Position numbers and translations under genes: made by a program. Positions 40,740 through 49,913 of a DNA stretch of 64,000 nucleotides are shown piece by piece. Position 1 is the first letter of the stretch. Each line of letters starts with the position of its first letter. Under the pieces are notes generated by a model, which was not told the origin of the DNA, did no database searches, and was given only the letters and a program-made list of their open reading frames with translations. The DNA comes from CAWDAQ01 sp963800325 (lineage in GTDB: Bacteria > Actinomycetota > Actinomycetes > Actinomycetales > Dermatophilaceae), in assembly GCA_963800325.1 (NCBI GenBank), contig CAWDAQ010000006.1, positions 313,839 to 377,838 on the forward strand. Reading direction: 5' to 3'.

Positions 40740-41582
40740 TCAGGCGAGGGCGTACCGGGCCCAGGCGAGGGCGACGAGCAGGACCGTGACCGCCGCGATC
40801 CCGACCCAGTGCAACGCGGCCCGCTGCCGGCCGAGCGCGGCGTAGATCGCCGCGACGAGGGCGCCGGTGAGGAGCCCGCCGAGGTGGGCCTGCCAGGCGA
40901 TCGCGGGCAGGACGAACCCGAGGACGGCGTTGATCCCGATGACCACCCACATGCCGGCCGAGGACCGCCCCAGCCGGCGGTTGAGGACGAGCAGCGCCCC
41001 GAACAGGCCGAACACCGCTCCGGACGCGCCGACCACCGCGACCCGGCTGTCGGCCGGGGTAAGCAGGACGAACGCCACCGAGCCGCCGAACGCGGAGACG
41101 AGGTAGAGCGCGGCGAACCGCGCGCGGCCGAGCAGCGGCTCGAGGTAGCCGCCGACGACCCACAGCGCGTACATGTTGAACAGGATGTGCATGACGTTCG
41201 TCGGGCTGTGCGCGAACGCCGAGGTGATGAAGCGCCACGGCTGGGTGTCCCCGAGCACCGGGGCGAACGCGACCTGCTGGAAGACGACGGGGCTCGCGAG
41301 CTCACCGACCCAGACGAGGGCGCAGATCGCGATGATGACCGTCGTCGTCACGGGCCGACCGTCCGAGACCCGGCCCCCGAACACGGTCGTCCCCTGGCGG
41401 ACCGTCCGCGCGCCCTCCCGGACGCAGTCGACGCACTGGATGCCGACCGCGGCCGGGCGCTGGCAGTCCGGGCACGCCGGCCGCCCGCAGCGCTGGCAGC
41501 GCACGTAGCTCACCCGGTCGGGGTGGCGCGGGCAGACCGGGACGTCCTGCGTCGAGGGCGGCTGCGGGCTGGGGTCGCTCAT
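40740..41582 (-). CDS. Rhomboid-family intramembrane serine protease
   Basis: The 280-residue protein has an N-terminal zinc-ribbon/B-box-like region (CPRHPDRVSYVRCQRCGRPAC) and six or seven membrane segments. The catalytic serine is in VVGASGAVFGLFGALL and the catalytic histidine in WQAHLGGLLTGALV. Rhomboids cleave membrane-embedded substrates; substrates here are unknown. The gene is the standard neighbour of crgA and ppiA in actinobacteria. Confidence 0.9.
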   Translation of the reverse strand: MSDPSPQPPSTQDVPVCPRHPDRVSYVRCQRCGRPACPDCQRPAAVGIQCVDCVREGARTVRQGTTVFGGRVSDGRPVTTTVIIAICALVWVGELASPVVFQQVAFAPVLGDTQPWRFITSAFAHSPTNVMHILFNMYALWVVGGYLEPLLGRARFAALYLVSAFGGSVAFVLLTPADSRVAVVGASGAVFGLFGALLVLNRRLGRSSAGMWVVIGINAVLGFVLPAIAWQAHLGGLLTGALVAAIYAALGRQRAALHWVGIAAVTVLLVALAWARYALA

Positions 41583-41642
41583 CGTCGCGCGGTGCGGTCT
41601 GCTGGCGGCTGCCGGCGGGAGGGCGGGGTCGTCGTGGCCGGG

Positions 41643-42161
41643 TCAGTCGTGGACGGTGACCGACTCGATGACGACGTCCTCGGCGGGCCGGTCGGCCCGA
41701 CCGGTCGGGACGCTCGAGATCGCGTCGACGACCTCGCGGCTCGGGGCGTCGGAGACCTCGCCGAAGATCGTGTGCTTGCCCTGCAGGTGCGGGGTCGGGG
41801 TCACCGTGATGAAGAACTGGGAGCCGTTGGTGCCCTTGCCGCCGCGCTTGCCGGCGTTGGCCATCGCGAGCAGGTAGGGGCGGTCGAAGACGAGGTCGGG
41901 GTGGATCTCGTCGTCGAAGGTGTACCCGGGCCCACCGACCCCCTGGCCGAGCGGGCAGCCGCCCTGGATCATGAAGCCGGGGATGATCCGGTGGAAGACG
42001 AGGCCGTCGTAGAACTTCGTCGGGTTCGAGCGCGACGCGTCGTCGGTGTACTCCTGCGTCCCGGTCGCGAGACCGGTGAAGTTGCGGACCGTCTTCGGGG
42101 CCTGGGCGTCGAAGAGGGTGAGGTTGATGTCGCCGTGGTTGGTGTGAAGCGTCGCCTTCAT
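41643..42161 (-). CDS. ppiA: Cyclophilin-type peptidyl-prolyl cis-trans isomerase
   Basis: The 172-residue protein is a single cyclophilin domain with GLVFHRIIPGFMIQGGCPLG and KGTNGSQFFITVTPTPHLQG, carrying the catalytic Arg and substrate-binding residues. There is no signal peptide, so it is cytoplasmic. The ATG at 42161 has GAGGATGGGGAC before it and is preferred over the longer frame to 42236. This gene normally lies close to tRNA-Ala in actinobacteria; here the two are 21 kb apart. Confidence 0.93.
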   Translation of the reverse strand: MKATLHTNHGDINLTLFDAQAPKTVRNFTGLATGTQEYTDDASRSNPTKFYDGLVFHRIIPGFMIQGGCPLGQGVGGPGYTFDDEIHPDLVFDRPYLLAMANAGKRGGKGTNGSQFFITVTPTPHLQGKHTIFGEVSDAPSREVVDAISSVPTGRADRPAEDVVIESVTVHD

Positions 42162-42289
42162 GTCCCCATCCTCGCACGCGGGCGCGCGCGTCCCGGGGCC
42201 GGTCGGCGGCTCGCCGTCACGGGGGCCAACTGTCACCAGCAGCGGAAAGGGGGCAGGATGGGCCGAGGACGAGACATCAAGGAGGGACT

Positions 42290-43147
42290 GTGTTCCGAAC
42301 CAAGAGCAAGACCGACGTCGTCAAGGACCGAGCCGACGCCCAGGCCGAGCAGGCCGCCGACGCGGCCGCGGCGCTGCGGGAGGCGGCGGCGCACCAGGCC
42401 GGCGTGGCCGCGGACCGGGCGCACGAGCTGAAGGACCGGGTGGGGCCGGCCGCCGAGGCCGCCCGCGAGCGCGCGTTCGCGGCAAGGGAGGCGGCCACCC
42501 ACGGCCTCGAGGTCGCCGCGCCGAAGCTCGAGGACGCCGTCCACCAGCTCGGCCCGAAGGTCGACACCGCGCGCGACAAGATCGTCGACGACTACCTGCC
42601 GAAGATGGCGGACGTCCTCGCCGCCGTCGCCGCCAGCGCCGCGGCGGCCCGGGAGAACGCCGAGCGGACGGCGGGGCGCGCCCCCGACGCGTACTCGGTG
42701 CTCAAGGGCGAGGCGGTCGTCAAGCACCGCCGCAAGCGCCGCGGCGGCAAGCTCCTCATCCTCCTCGGCCTCGTGGCCGCGGGCGCGGCCGGCTTCGCCG
42801 CGACCCGCCGCAAGGCGTCCTCCTCCGACCCGTGGGCCACCCCGACGAGCGACCCGTACTCGGGGTCGAGCGCGGCGACCGTCAAGGACAAGGCGGCCGG
42901 CGTCGCCGCCGCGGCCAAGGAGAAGGCCGCCGGGCTGACCGGCGGGGCCGCGGCCTCCGGGAGCGAGGTCCCCGCGACGAACACCGAGGAGACCAGCGAC
43001 ATCAGCACGCCGCACCTCGCGACCGACCCGTCGGTCGACGCGACGACCGCCACCGAGCCGGAGGACAAGGCCGAGGGCGACAGCGACGCCTGGACCGACG
43101 CCAAGGCCTGGGCCAACGGCGACGGCGAGACCAAGCAGGACGGCTGA
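42290..43147 (+). CDS. DUF5324-like Ala/Lys-rich helical protein
   Basis: The 285-residue protein is a long alpha-helical region (about 1-140) with heptad-like Ala/Glu/Lys content, a single membrane segment after KHRRKRRGGK (about 150-170; LLILLGLVAAGAAGFAA) and an acidic, disordered tail. This order and position next to ppiA match the DUF5324 family seen in streptomycetes. The GTG at 42290 follows AAGGAGGGA. The function is unknown; it may be a membrane-bound structural or stress protein. Confidence 0.7.
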   Translation: MFRTKSKTDVVKDRADAQAEQAADAAAALREAAAHQAGVAADRAHELKDRVGPAAEAARERAFAAREAATHGLEVAAPKLEDAVHQLGPKVDTARDKIVDDYLPKMADVLAAVAASAAAARENAERTAGRAPDAYSVLKGEAVVKHRRKRRGGKLLILLGLVAAGAAGFAATRRKASSSDPWATPTSDPYSGSSAATVKDKAAGVAAAAKEKAAGLTGGAAASGSEVPATNTEETSDISTPHLATDPSVDATTATEPEDKAEGDSDAWTDAKAWANGDGETKQDG

Positions 43148-43217
43148 CCGCCCTGACGAGCGACCGACCCCTGCGGCAGCCACCGACGGACACCCCCTGA
43201 GGCACCTGCCGTAACCC

Positions 43218-43292
43218 GCACTTCGTGCCCGAATGGCCGCGTCGGGTCCGGACCAACCGGACACCGTACGCGGCCGTTCGGGCACGAAGTCG
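43218..43292. repeat. Intergenic palindrome, family A copy 3
   Basis: The arms at 43220-43242 and 43268-43290 pair over 23 bp with one mismatch (ACTTCGTGCCCGAATGGCCG is the start of the left arm). It lies between the convergent DUF5324-like gene and the GH4 gene, as the other two copies lie at gene ends. It probably stops transcription from both sides. The remainder of this 226-bp gap is GC-rich without a recognisable gene. Confidence 0.88.
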
Positions 43293-43373
43293 GGGGTGGG
43301 CGGCCGGTCGGAGACGCCGCGGGGCCGGCCGACCCGGCTCGAAGTCGGGTGGTGCGGGCCGGGCGGGGAGGCC

Positions 43374-44708
43374 TCAGGCGAGGTCGGCGAGCTCGGGGTG
43401 CCGGGACCGGTAACCCTCGAGGAGCGCGCGGGCGGTGCTCACCGAGTCCACGAGCGGGTGCAGCGCGAACGCGGTGACCGCGGTCCGCGCCGACCGGGTC
43501 ACGGCGGCCTCGATGACGAGCCGCTCGACCGCCTTGACCTGCTGCATCAGGCCGAGCATGTGCCCCGAGACCGGGGCGAGCGGGACCGGGTGGGGGCCGT
43601 CGGCGCCCACCTCGCACGTCACCTCGACGACGGCGTCCTCGGGCAGGCAGCCCACCGACGCGCCGTTGCGGACCCCGAGGATCATCGTGCTCCTCTCGCC
43701 GCGGCTGATCGCCGCCATGAGCGCGAGCGCAACCCCTTCGTAGCCCCCGCCGGCGAGGTCCTCGGCGTCACGCTCCTCGTCGGCGGCCCGGGCCTCCTTC
43801 ATGTACGTCGCGTCCCGCTCGGCGCGCACCCGCTGCCAGGTCGCGAGCGCCTTCTCCGGGTGCTCGGCCACCTCGGCGTAGAAGCCCTCCTGCTGTGTGC
43901 GCAGGAACTCCCCGCGGGTCTCGGGGGCGCCGGTGATGCCGGCGAGGGCCTCACGGGTGAAGTCGTAGTAGTAGAGGTACTCGTTCGGGATCGCGCCGAG
44001 GGCCTGGAGCCACTCGGCGCCGAACAGCCGGCCCTCCTCGATCCGCTCGAGCAGGTCCGGGCGGGCGAGCAGGTCGGGCAGGTGGTCGCGCCCGCCGGAC
44101 CGCAGCGCCCGGAGCCACCCGAGGTGGTTGAGCCCGACGTAGTCGATGGCCGTCGACTCCGGGTCGAGCCCGAGGGCCCGGGCGGCCCGACGGGCGAGGG
44201 CGATCGGGGAGTCGCAGATCCCGACGACGCGGGTGCCGAGCACCTGCTGCATCGCCTCGGTGACCAGCCCGGCGGGGTTGGTGAAGTTGATGACCCACGC
44301 GTCGGGGGCGACGGCGGCGACCCGCTCGGCGACGTGGCGGGCCACCGGGACGGTCCGGAGGCCGTACGCGAGGCCGCCCGGCCCGGTGGTCTCCTGCCCG
44401 AGGACGCCGAGGTCGAGCGCGACCCGCTCGTCGACGGTCCGCCCGGCCAGTCCGGAGACCCGGATCGCGGAGAAGACGAAGTCGGCTCCCGCGAGGGCGG
44501 TGTCGAGGTCGCCGGTCGCCGTGACGACGGGCGGGTCCTCGTGGCCCGCGGCGAGCTGGTCGAGGACCCGGCGGATCGCCTCGAGCCGGGCCGGGTCGAC
44601 GTCGTGGAGGGCGACCTCGGTCACCCGGCGGTCGTGGTGGTCCCCGAGCAGCGCCCCGTACACGAGCGGGACCCGGAACCCTCCTCCTCCGAGCAGCGCG
44701 AGCTTCAT
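43374..44708 (-). CDS. GH4 family 6-phospho-glycosidase
   Basis: The 444-residue NAD-dependent glycosidase begins MKLALLGGGGFRVPLVYGAL (nucleotide loop), has WVINFTNPAGLVTEAM, the metal-binding-cysteine segment GICDSPIALAR (about residue 173) and DYVGLNHLGWLRAL. These are GH4 features; CDSP is a variant of the usual CN-P motif. Enzymes of this type oxidise C3 transiently and cleave 6-phospho-alpha- or beta-glucosides with Mn2+ and NAD. The ATG overlaps the stop of the DeoR regulator gene. It needs a phosphorylated substrate, which the adjacent PfkB-type kinase could supply. Confidence 0.85.
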   Translation of the reverse strand: MKLALLGGGGFRVPLVYGALLGDHHDRRVTEVALHDVDPARLEAIRRVLDQLAAGHEDPPVVTATGDLDTALAGADFVFSAIRVSGLAGRTVDERVALDLGVLGQETTGPGGLAYGLRTVPVARHVAERVAAVAPDAWVINFTNPAGLVTEAMQQVLGTRVVGICDSPIALARRAARALGLDPESTAIDYVGLNHLGWLRALRSGGRDHLPDLLARPDLLERIEEGRLFGAEWLQALGAIPNEYLYYYDFTREALAGITGAPETRGEFLRTQQEGFYAEVAEHPEKALATWQRVRAERDATYMKEARAADEERDAEDLAGGGYEGVALALMAAISRGERSTMILGVRNGASVGCLPEDAVVEVTCEVGADGPHPVPLAPVSGHMLGLMQQVKAVERLVIEAAVTRSARTAVTAFALHPLVDSVSTARALLEGYRSRHPELADLA

Positions 44709-45472
44709 GCGAGCAGTACCTCCACTCCGGCCTCCCGGCACGTGTCGACGGTCGCCGGGTCGGCCCCGGCGTTGGTGACGAGGACGTCGAGGGACTCGAC
44801 GCCGCAGACCCGCAGCGACCCGGTCCCGGGCAGCTTGTTCCGGTCGGCGAGCAGGACGACCTGCGCGGCGGCCCCGAGGAGCGCCCGCTTGACCGGGATC
44901 TCGACGAGGGTCGTGTCGAGCACCGCGCCGTCGGCGTCGACGCCGCTCGTGCCGAGGAAGGCCCGGTCGACCCGGACCTGCCGCAGCGCGTCCTCGGCGA
45001 GCACCCCGACCAGCGAGTGGTAGGAGCGGCGGACCTGGCCGCCGAGGAGGATGACCTCGGTGGTGTCGTCGTCGCGGAGCTCGTCGAGGACGGCGAGGCT
45101 GTTCGTGACGACGGTGACCTCGCGGCCGCGCAGCCGGCGGGCGAGCAGCCGGGTCGTCGTGCCGATGTCGAGCAGCACGGTCTCGCCGTCGGCGACGAGC
45201 GCGGCGGCGCGCCGGGCCACGGCCTCCTTCTCGGCGTGGTGGGTGCGGGCGACGTCGGCGAACGGCCGGTCGGAGTCGGCGTCGGGCACGAGCGAGGACC
45301 GCAGTGCCGCGCCGCCCCGGACCCGGGCGAGGACCCCGTTCTCGTCGAGCTCGTGAAGGTCCCGCCGGATCGTCGACGGGCTCACGGCGCAACCGGCGGC
45401 GAGCTCCTCCACGGAGACGACCCCACCGGCCCGGACGAGCGCGAGGATCTCCGTGTGCCGACGTGACTTCAC
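44705..45472 (-). CDS. DeoR/GlpR family transcriptional regulator
   Basis: The 255-residue regulator has an N-terminal DeoR helix-turn-helix (about 6-60; RHTEILALVRAGGVVSVEEL and VSPSTIRRDLHELDENG) and a DeoRC sugar-phosphate sensor domain (about 75-235; LLDIGTTTRLLARRLRG, GTSGVDADGAVLDTTLVE). It shares a 4-bp overlap with the GH4 gene and is divergent from the PfkB/ABC operon, so it most likely represses both from the 166-bp gap between them. Confidence 0.9.
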   Translation of the reverse strand: MKSRRHTEILALVRAGGVVSVEELAAGCAVSPSTIRRDLHELDENGVLARVRGGAALRSSLVPDADSDRPFADVARTHHAEKEAVARRAAALVADGETVLLDIGTTTRLLARRLRGREVTVVTNSLAVLDELRDDDTTEVILLGGQVRRSYHSLVGVLAEDALRQVRVDRAFLGTSGVDADGAVLDTTLVEIPVKRALLGAAAQVVLLADRNKLPGTGSLRVCGVESLDVLVTNAGADPATVDTCREAGVEVLLA

Positions 45473-45484
45473 CCCGTCACCGTA

Positions 45485-45580
45485 GCAACACGACGATCAC
45501 TTTTGCGCAGATGACTGCCGCTTATGGTCAACTCCACGCAACAATGAGCACTATTGCTCTTGCGCGCCGCCCGCGTGGCA
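45485..45580. promoter_or_regulatory. Divergent promoter/operator region of the sugar regulon
   Basis: This is an unusually AT-rich stretch in a GC-rich window. It has a possible promoter for the kinase operon (TTTTGC 45501-45506 and TATGGT 45523-45528, 16-bp spacer) and a GAGC-N6-GCTC dyad at 45546-45559 inside CAATGAGCACTATTGCTC. DeoR proteins bind such short dyads or repeats. The exact transcription starts are not determined. Confidence 0.45.
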
Positions 45581-45637
45581 CGCAACCATGACCCGAACGA
45601 CGCGCCGTCCGGCGCCCTCCCCCGACCCTGGAGACCC

Positions 45638-46750
45638 GTGCCCCTGCCGATGTTCGACCCCCTCGCCCACCTCCGCGCCGCGGACGGGCCCGAGCTCGAC
45701 GTCTTCCTCCAGGGGACGGTCTTCCTCGACATCGTGTTCACCGGCCTCCACGAGCGGCCGGACCCGGGCACCGAGGTGTGGGCCGACGGGATGGGCTCCT
45801 CCCCGGGCGGGATCGCCAACCTCGCCGTCGCCGCGTCCCGGCTCGGGCTGCGGACCTCGCTCGGCGCCGCGTTCGGCGACGACGACTACGGCGAGTTCTG
45901 CTGGCGCACGCTGGAGTCCCAGGAGGGGGTGCAGCTGAGCCACTCGAAGCGGTTCAGCCGGTGGCACTCCCCCGTCACGGTCTCGTTGGCGATCGACCGG
46001 GACCGGAGCATGGTCACCCACGAGCACTCCCCGCCCGAGGACGCCTCGACGATGGTCGGCCGCCCGCCGCGGTCCCGGGCCGTGCTGCTCGACCTCTCCC
46101 TCGACCACCCGGTCGGCACCGGGGAGGGGTGCAAGCGCTGGGCCGACCAGGCCCGCGAGGACGGCTCCCTGCTGTTCACCGACGTCGGCTGGGACCCCAC
46201 CGGCCGCTGGGACCCCCGCATCCTGGACCAGCTCGAGTACTGCCACGCCTTCATCCCGAACGCGATCGAGGCGATGGCCTACACCCGCCGGGAGACCCCG
46301 CAGGACGCGCTCTACGACCTCGCCGACCGGGTCCCGCTCGCCGTCGTCACCAACGGCGCCCACGGCGCGATCGCCATCGACAGCGCGACCGGCGAGGAGG
46401 CGATGGTCCCGGCGCTGCGGGTCGGCGCGATCGACCCGACCGGCGCCGGCGACGTCTTCGACGCCGCGGTCACGCTCGGCACCCTCGCCGGCTGGCCGCT
46501 GGTCGACCGGCTCTCGTTCGCCACGCTGTGCTCCTCGCTCGCGGTCCAGCAGGTCGGCGGCTCGCTCGCCGCCCCCGGCTGGGGCGACATCGCCGACTGG
46601 TGGCACCGCGTCCGGGACAGCTCGTGCGCCAGCGCCGAGGACGCCTCGATCCGTCGCCGGTACGCCTTCCTCGACCGGCTCGTGCCCGAGGGACCCGTCG
46701 TCGCCGTCCGCCGCGCCGCCGCAACCATCGCGCGGCTCTCGGACGCCTGA
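45638..46750 (+). CDS. PfkB-type carbohydrate kinase
   Basis: The 370-residue ribokinase-fold protein has GMGSSPGGIANLAVAASRLG near residue 49 and the C-terminal signature DPTGAGDVFDAAVTLG, with the catalytic Asp. The frame is open to 45554, but the GTG at 45638, next to a GGAG, starts just before the domain; the site spacing is short, so the start is uncertain. The long insertion with WGDIADWWHRVRDSS is unlike ribokinase itself. It may phosphorylate the imported sugar or its product. It is first in the ABC operon. Confidence 0.82.
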   Translation: MPLPMFDPLAHLRAADGPELDVFLQGTVFLDIVFTGLHERPDPGTEVWADGMGSSPGGIANLAVAASRLGLRTSLGAAFGDDDYGEFCWRTLESQEGVQLSHSKRFSRWHSPVTVSLAIDRDRSMVTHEHSPPEDASTMVGRPPRSRAVLLDLSLDHPVGTGEGCKRWADQAREDGSLLFTDVGWDPTGRWDPRILDQLEYCHAFIPNAIEAMAYTRRETPQDALYDLADRVPLAVVTNGAHGAIAIDSATGEEAMVPALRVGAIDPTGAGDVFDAAVTLGTLAGWPLVDRLSFATLCSSLAVQQVGGSLAAPGWGDIADWWHRVRDSSCASAEDASIRRRYAFLDRLVPEGPVVAVRRAAATIARLSDA

Positions 46751-46800
46751 CCCCCCACAGCCCACAGCCGGGACCGGCCCCCGGCGGAAGGAGAAACCCA

Positions 46801-48162
46801 GTGAGAAAGCACCCTGTCGTCCTCGCGGCGGCGCTCGCCACCGGCGCGCTCGCCCTCGCGGCGTGCGCCCCGGGCAGCAGCTCCGACTCCGCGTCGTCCT
46901 CGAGCAGCGCCCCGTCCGGGTCGGTGACGACGGACCCGGGCAAGCTCGGCGACGTCACCCTCACCGTCTGGGACCAGGAGGTCCGCGGGGGCCAGGACCA
47001 GCAGATGTCGACCCTGAACAAGCAGTTCCAGCAGAAGTACCCGAACATCACGATCAAGCGGGTCTCGCGCTCCTTCGACGACCTCACCAAGACCCTCCGG
47101 CTCGCCCTGACCGGCAAGGACGCCCCGGACGTGGTCCAGGCGAACAACACCCGCTCCCAGATGGGCGAGTTCGTCAAGGCCGGCCAGCTGGTCAACCTCG
47201 ACCGCTACGCCAAGGCCTACGGCTGGAACGACCGGTTCCCCGAGTCGGTGCGGGCGACCGCGTCCTACTCCCCGGACGGGACGACCTTCGGCTCGGGCAG
47301 CCTGTTCGGGGTCCCCCAGGTCGGGGAGGTCGTCGGGATCTACACGAACACGACGAAGCTGAAGCAGCTCGGCATCGACATGCCGACGACGTGGCAGGAG
47401 TTCGACAAGGCCCTCGCCACGGCGAAGTCGAAGGGGGAGACCCCGCTCGTGCTCGGCAACCTCGACAAGTGGCCCGCCGTGCACGTCTTCGGGACCGTCC
47501 AGGGCCGCTACGTGCCGGCCGACGACATCCGCACCCTCGGCTACGGCCGTCCGGGCGCGTCGTGGACGACCGACGGCAACGTCAAGGCGGCGACGACCCT
47601 CGCGGACTGGGCGAAGAAGGGCTACTTCACCAAGGGCTTCAACGGCGAGGGCTACGACCCGGCCTGGCAGGGCTTCACCAAGGGCCAGGGCCTGTTCCTC
47701 ATCGCCGGCACGTGGCTGCAGGCCGACCTCTCGGACGCGATGGGCACCGACGTGACGTTCAGCCTGCCGCCGAAGAGCCAGGTCGACGACTCCGAGGTCG
47801 CCACCGGCGGCACCGGGCTGCCGTTCGCGATCACGACGAAGTCGGAGCACCCGGACGCCGCCGCGGCCTACATCGACTTCATCAGCAACGCCAAGGCGAT
47901 GACGACCCTCGCCAAGACCGGCAACCTCCCGGTCGTCGACACGGCGAAGCAGCAGGCCCCGAGCCCGCTCGGCAAGGACGTCTTCTCCGCGTTCGACGAG
48001 GTGACCAGCGCCGACGGCCTCGTGCCGTACCTGGACTGGGCCACCCCGACGATGTCGGACACCCTCGGGTCGACCCTGCAGGACCTCCTCGCGGGGAAGC
48101 AGTCGCCGCAGCAGGCGATGCAGACCCTGGAGAAGGACTACAGCGACTTCACCGACAAGTGA
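46801..48162 (+). CDS. Sugar ABC transporter substrate-binding lipoprotein
   Basis: The 453-residue protein has a lipoprotein signal peptide with the lipobox LAAC (cysteine at about 21) followed by a Ser-rich linker, then a family 1 solute-binding fold with LTVWDQEVRGG, KNAPDVVQ-like KDAPDVVQANN, and GGTGLPFAITTKSEHPDAA. The GTG at 46801 has GGAAGGAG eight bases upstream. It likely binds an oligosaccharide outside the membrane and passes it to the two permeases. Confidence 0.9.
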   Translation: MRKHPVVLAAALATGALALAACAPGSSSDSASSSSSAPSGSVTTDPGKLGDVTLTVWDQEVRGGQDQQMSTLNKQFQQKYPNITIKRVSRSFDDLTKTLRLALTGKDAPDVVQANNTRSQMGEFVKAGQLVNLDRYAKAYGWNDRFPESVRATASYSPDGTTFGSGSLFGVPQVGEVVGIYTNTTKLKQLGIDMPTTWQEFDKALATAKSKGETPLVLGNLDKWPAVHVFGTVQGRYVPADDIRTLGYGRPGASWTTDGNVKAATTLADWAKKGYFTKGFNGEGYDPAWQGFTKGQGLFLIAGTWLQADLSDAMGTDVTFSLPPKSQVDDSEVATGGTGLPFAITTKSEHPDAAAAYIDFISNAKAMTTLAKTGNLPVVDTAKQQAPSPLGKDVFSAFDEVTSADGLVPYLDWATPTMSDTLGSTLQDLLAGKQSPQQAMQTLEKDYSDFTDK

Positions 48163-48172
48163 GGCCGCGACG

Positions 48173-49075
48173 GTGACGTCAGCGCGCACGGCTCCCCGGG
48201 GGTCCGGGCCCCCCGGGGAGCCCCGCCGGATCGGGTACCTCTACGTCCTGCCGGCGTTCGTCGTCTACGCCGCGTTCGCGCTGTACCCGCTCGTGCGGGC
48301 GGTCCAGCTCTCGCTCTACGACTGGGACGGCCTCTCGGTCGGCACGTGGGTCGGCGGCGCGAACTACGCCGAGGTCCTCACCGACCCCGACCTGCGCGCC
48401 GGGTTCGTCCACGCGCTGGTCTTCATCGGGTTCTACGCCGTGCTCCCGCTCGGGATCGGGCTCGTGCTCGCCTCGATCCTGCGCCGGGCGCAGGTGCGCG
48501 GCCTCGGGTTCTTCCGGACCGTCGTGTTCCTGCCGCAGGTCATCGCGATGGTCGTCATCGCCGTCGCCTGGCGCCAGATCTACGCCCCGGACGGTCCCCT
48601 CAACGCCGTGCTCGACGCCGTCGGCCTCGACGCGCTGAGCCGCGGCTGGCTCGGGGACTACACGTTCGCGCTGCCCGCGGTCGGGTTCATCGGGACGTGG
48701 TTCGAGACCGGCCTGGTCACCGTGCTCCTGCTCGCCGGGATGAGCCGGATCCCCCGCGAGCTGTACGAGGCGGCGCGGCTCGACGGCGCCGGACCGGTGC
48801 GGGAGTTCGCCGCGGTGACGCTGCCGTCGGTGCGCGGGGAGATCGCGGTCGCCCTGACCCTGACGGTCATCGCCGCGCTGAAGACGTTCGACCTGATCTA
48901 CATCACGACCAAGGGCGGGCCGGGCAGCTCGACGTCGGTGCCGTCCTACGAGGTCTACCACCAGGCGTTCGAGCTCGGCCGGGTCGGGCTCGCGTCGACG
49001 ATCGGGGTCGTGCTGACGGTGATCATCTTCGCGATCTCGTTCGTCGTCACGCGCATCGGGGACAAGGCGGACTGA
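48173..49075 (+). CDS. Sugar ABC transporter permease (MalF-type)
   Basis: The 300-residue protein has six membrane segments and the EAA loop YEAARLDGAGPVREFAAVTL (about residues 197-216), which contacts the ATPase. It starts 10 bp after the binding protein stop. Its TGA overlaps the ATG of the next permease. It forms the pore with its partner. Confidence 0.9.
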   Translation: MTSARTAPRGSGPPGEPRRIGYLYVLPAFVVYAAFALYPLVRAVQLSLYDWDGLSVGTWVGGANYAEVLTDPDLRAGFVHALVFIGFYAVLPLGIGLVLASILRRAQVRGLGFFRTVVFLPQVIAMVVIAVAWRQIYAPDGPLNAVLDAVGLDALSRGWLGDYTFALPAVGFIGTWFETGLVTVLLLAGMSRIPRELYEAARLDGAGPVREFAAVTLPSVRGEIAVALTLTVIAALKTFDLIYITTKGGPGSSTSVPSYEVYHQAFELGRVGLASTIGVVLTVIIFAISFVVTRIGDKAD

Positions 49076-49878
49076 TGCGGGTCTCCAACGCCGAGCGGAC
49101 GATGAACTACGTCATCCTCATCGCCTTCGCCGCCTTCGCCCTCGGACCGGTCGTGACGATCGTCGTCTCGGCCCTCGGCAGCGGCCCGGAGGCCACGGGC
49201 GGGCTCGCCAACCTCGCCGACGCGTGGCGGATCGGGCACTTCGGGACCTACCTGCGCACCTCGGTGCTCGTCTCGACGTTCGTCGTCGCGGTGAGCACGG
49301 TGCTGTCGGTGCTCAGCGGGTTCGCGCTCGGGACGATGCGCTTCCGCGGGGCGAGCCTGATCTTCTACGTCATGATCCTCGGGATCATGATGCCCGCCGA
49401 GGCGATCGTCGTCCCGCTGTTCTTCGACCTGCGCTCGGTCGGGCTCACCGACACCTTCTGGGCGATCGTGCTGCCGCAGGTCGCGCAGTCGGTCGCGTTC
49501 GGCACGTTCTGGCTGCGGGCGTTCTTCCGGACCAGCAGTCGGGAGATCGTCGAGGCCGCCCGGCTCGACGGGGCCTCGACGAGCCGGATCCTCTGGCAGG
49601 TGCTCGTCCCCCTCGCCCGGCCGGCCATCGTCACCCTCGTCGTGCTGACGTTCATGTGGACGTGGAACGAGTTCCTCATCCCGCTCGTCATGGTCCCGAG
49701 CAACGAGGCGCTGCGCACGGCGCCGCTCGGCCTCGGGTTCTTCCAGGGGCAGTACACCCAGGGCTTCACCCTGCTCGCCGCGGGCGCGGTCATCGTCGCG
49801 CTGCCGGTCGTGGTGGTGTACCTGTTCCTGCAGCGGCACTTCATCGCCGGGATGCTCGAGGGCGCGGTCAAGGACTGA
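49075..49878 (+). CDS. Carbohydrate ABC transporter permease (MalG-type)
   Basis: The 267-residue protein has six membrane segments and the EAA loop VEAARLDGASTSRILWQVLV (about residues 159-178), and ends with AGMLEGAVKD, as MalG-type permeases do. The ATG at 49075 overlaps the upstream stop (TGATG). No ATP-binding subunit gene follows, so the importer probably uses a shared MsiK-type ATPase encoded elsewhere. Confidence 0.9.
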   Translation: MRVSNAERTMNYVILIAFAAFALGPVVTIVVSALGSGPEATGGLANLADAWRIGHFGTYLRTSVLVSTFVVAVSTVLSVLSGFALGTMRFRGASLIFYVMILGIMMPAEAIVVPLFFDLRSVGLTDTFWAIVLPQVAQSVAFGTFWLRAFFRTSSREIVEAARLDGASTSRILWQVLVPLARPAIVTLVVLTFMWTWNEFLIPLVMVPSNEALRTAPLGLGFFQGQYTQGFTLLAAGAVIVALPVVVVYLFLQRHFIAGMLEGAVKD

Positions 49879-49913
49879 GGCACCCCCGGGGGGTTCCCCG
49901 AGGGGCACCTCGC

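Noticed and set aside
43182..43373. A small gene between the family A copy 3 repeat and the GH4 gene
   Set aside because: No frame with a plausible start, ribosome-binding site or normal composition exists in this GC-rich gap.
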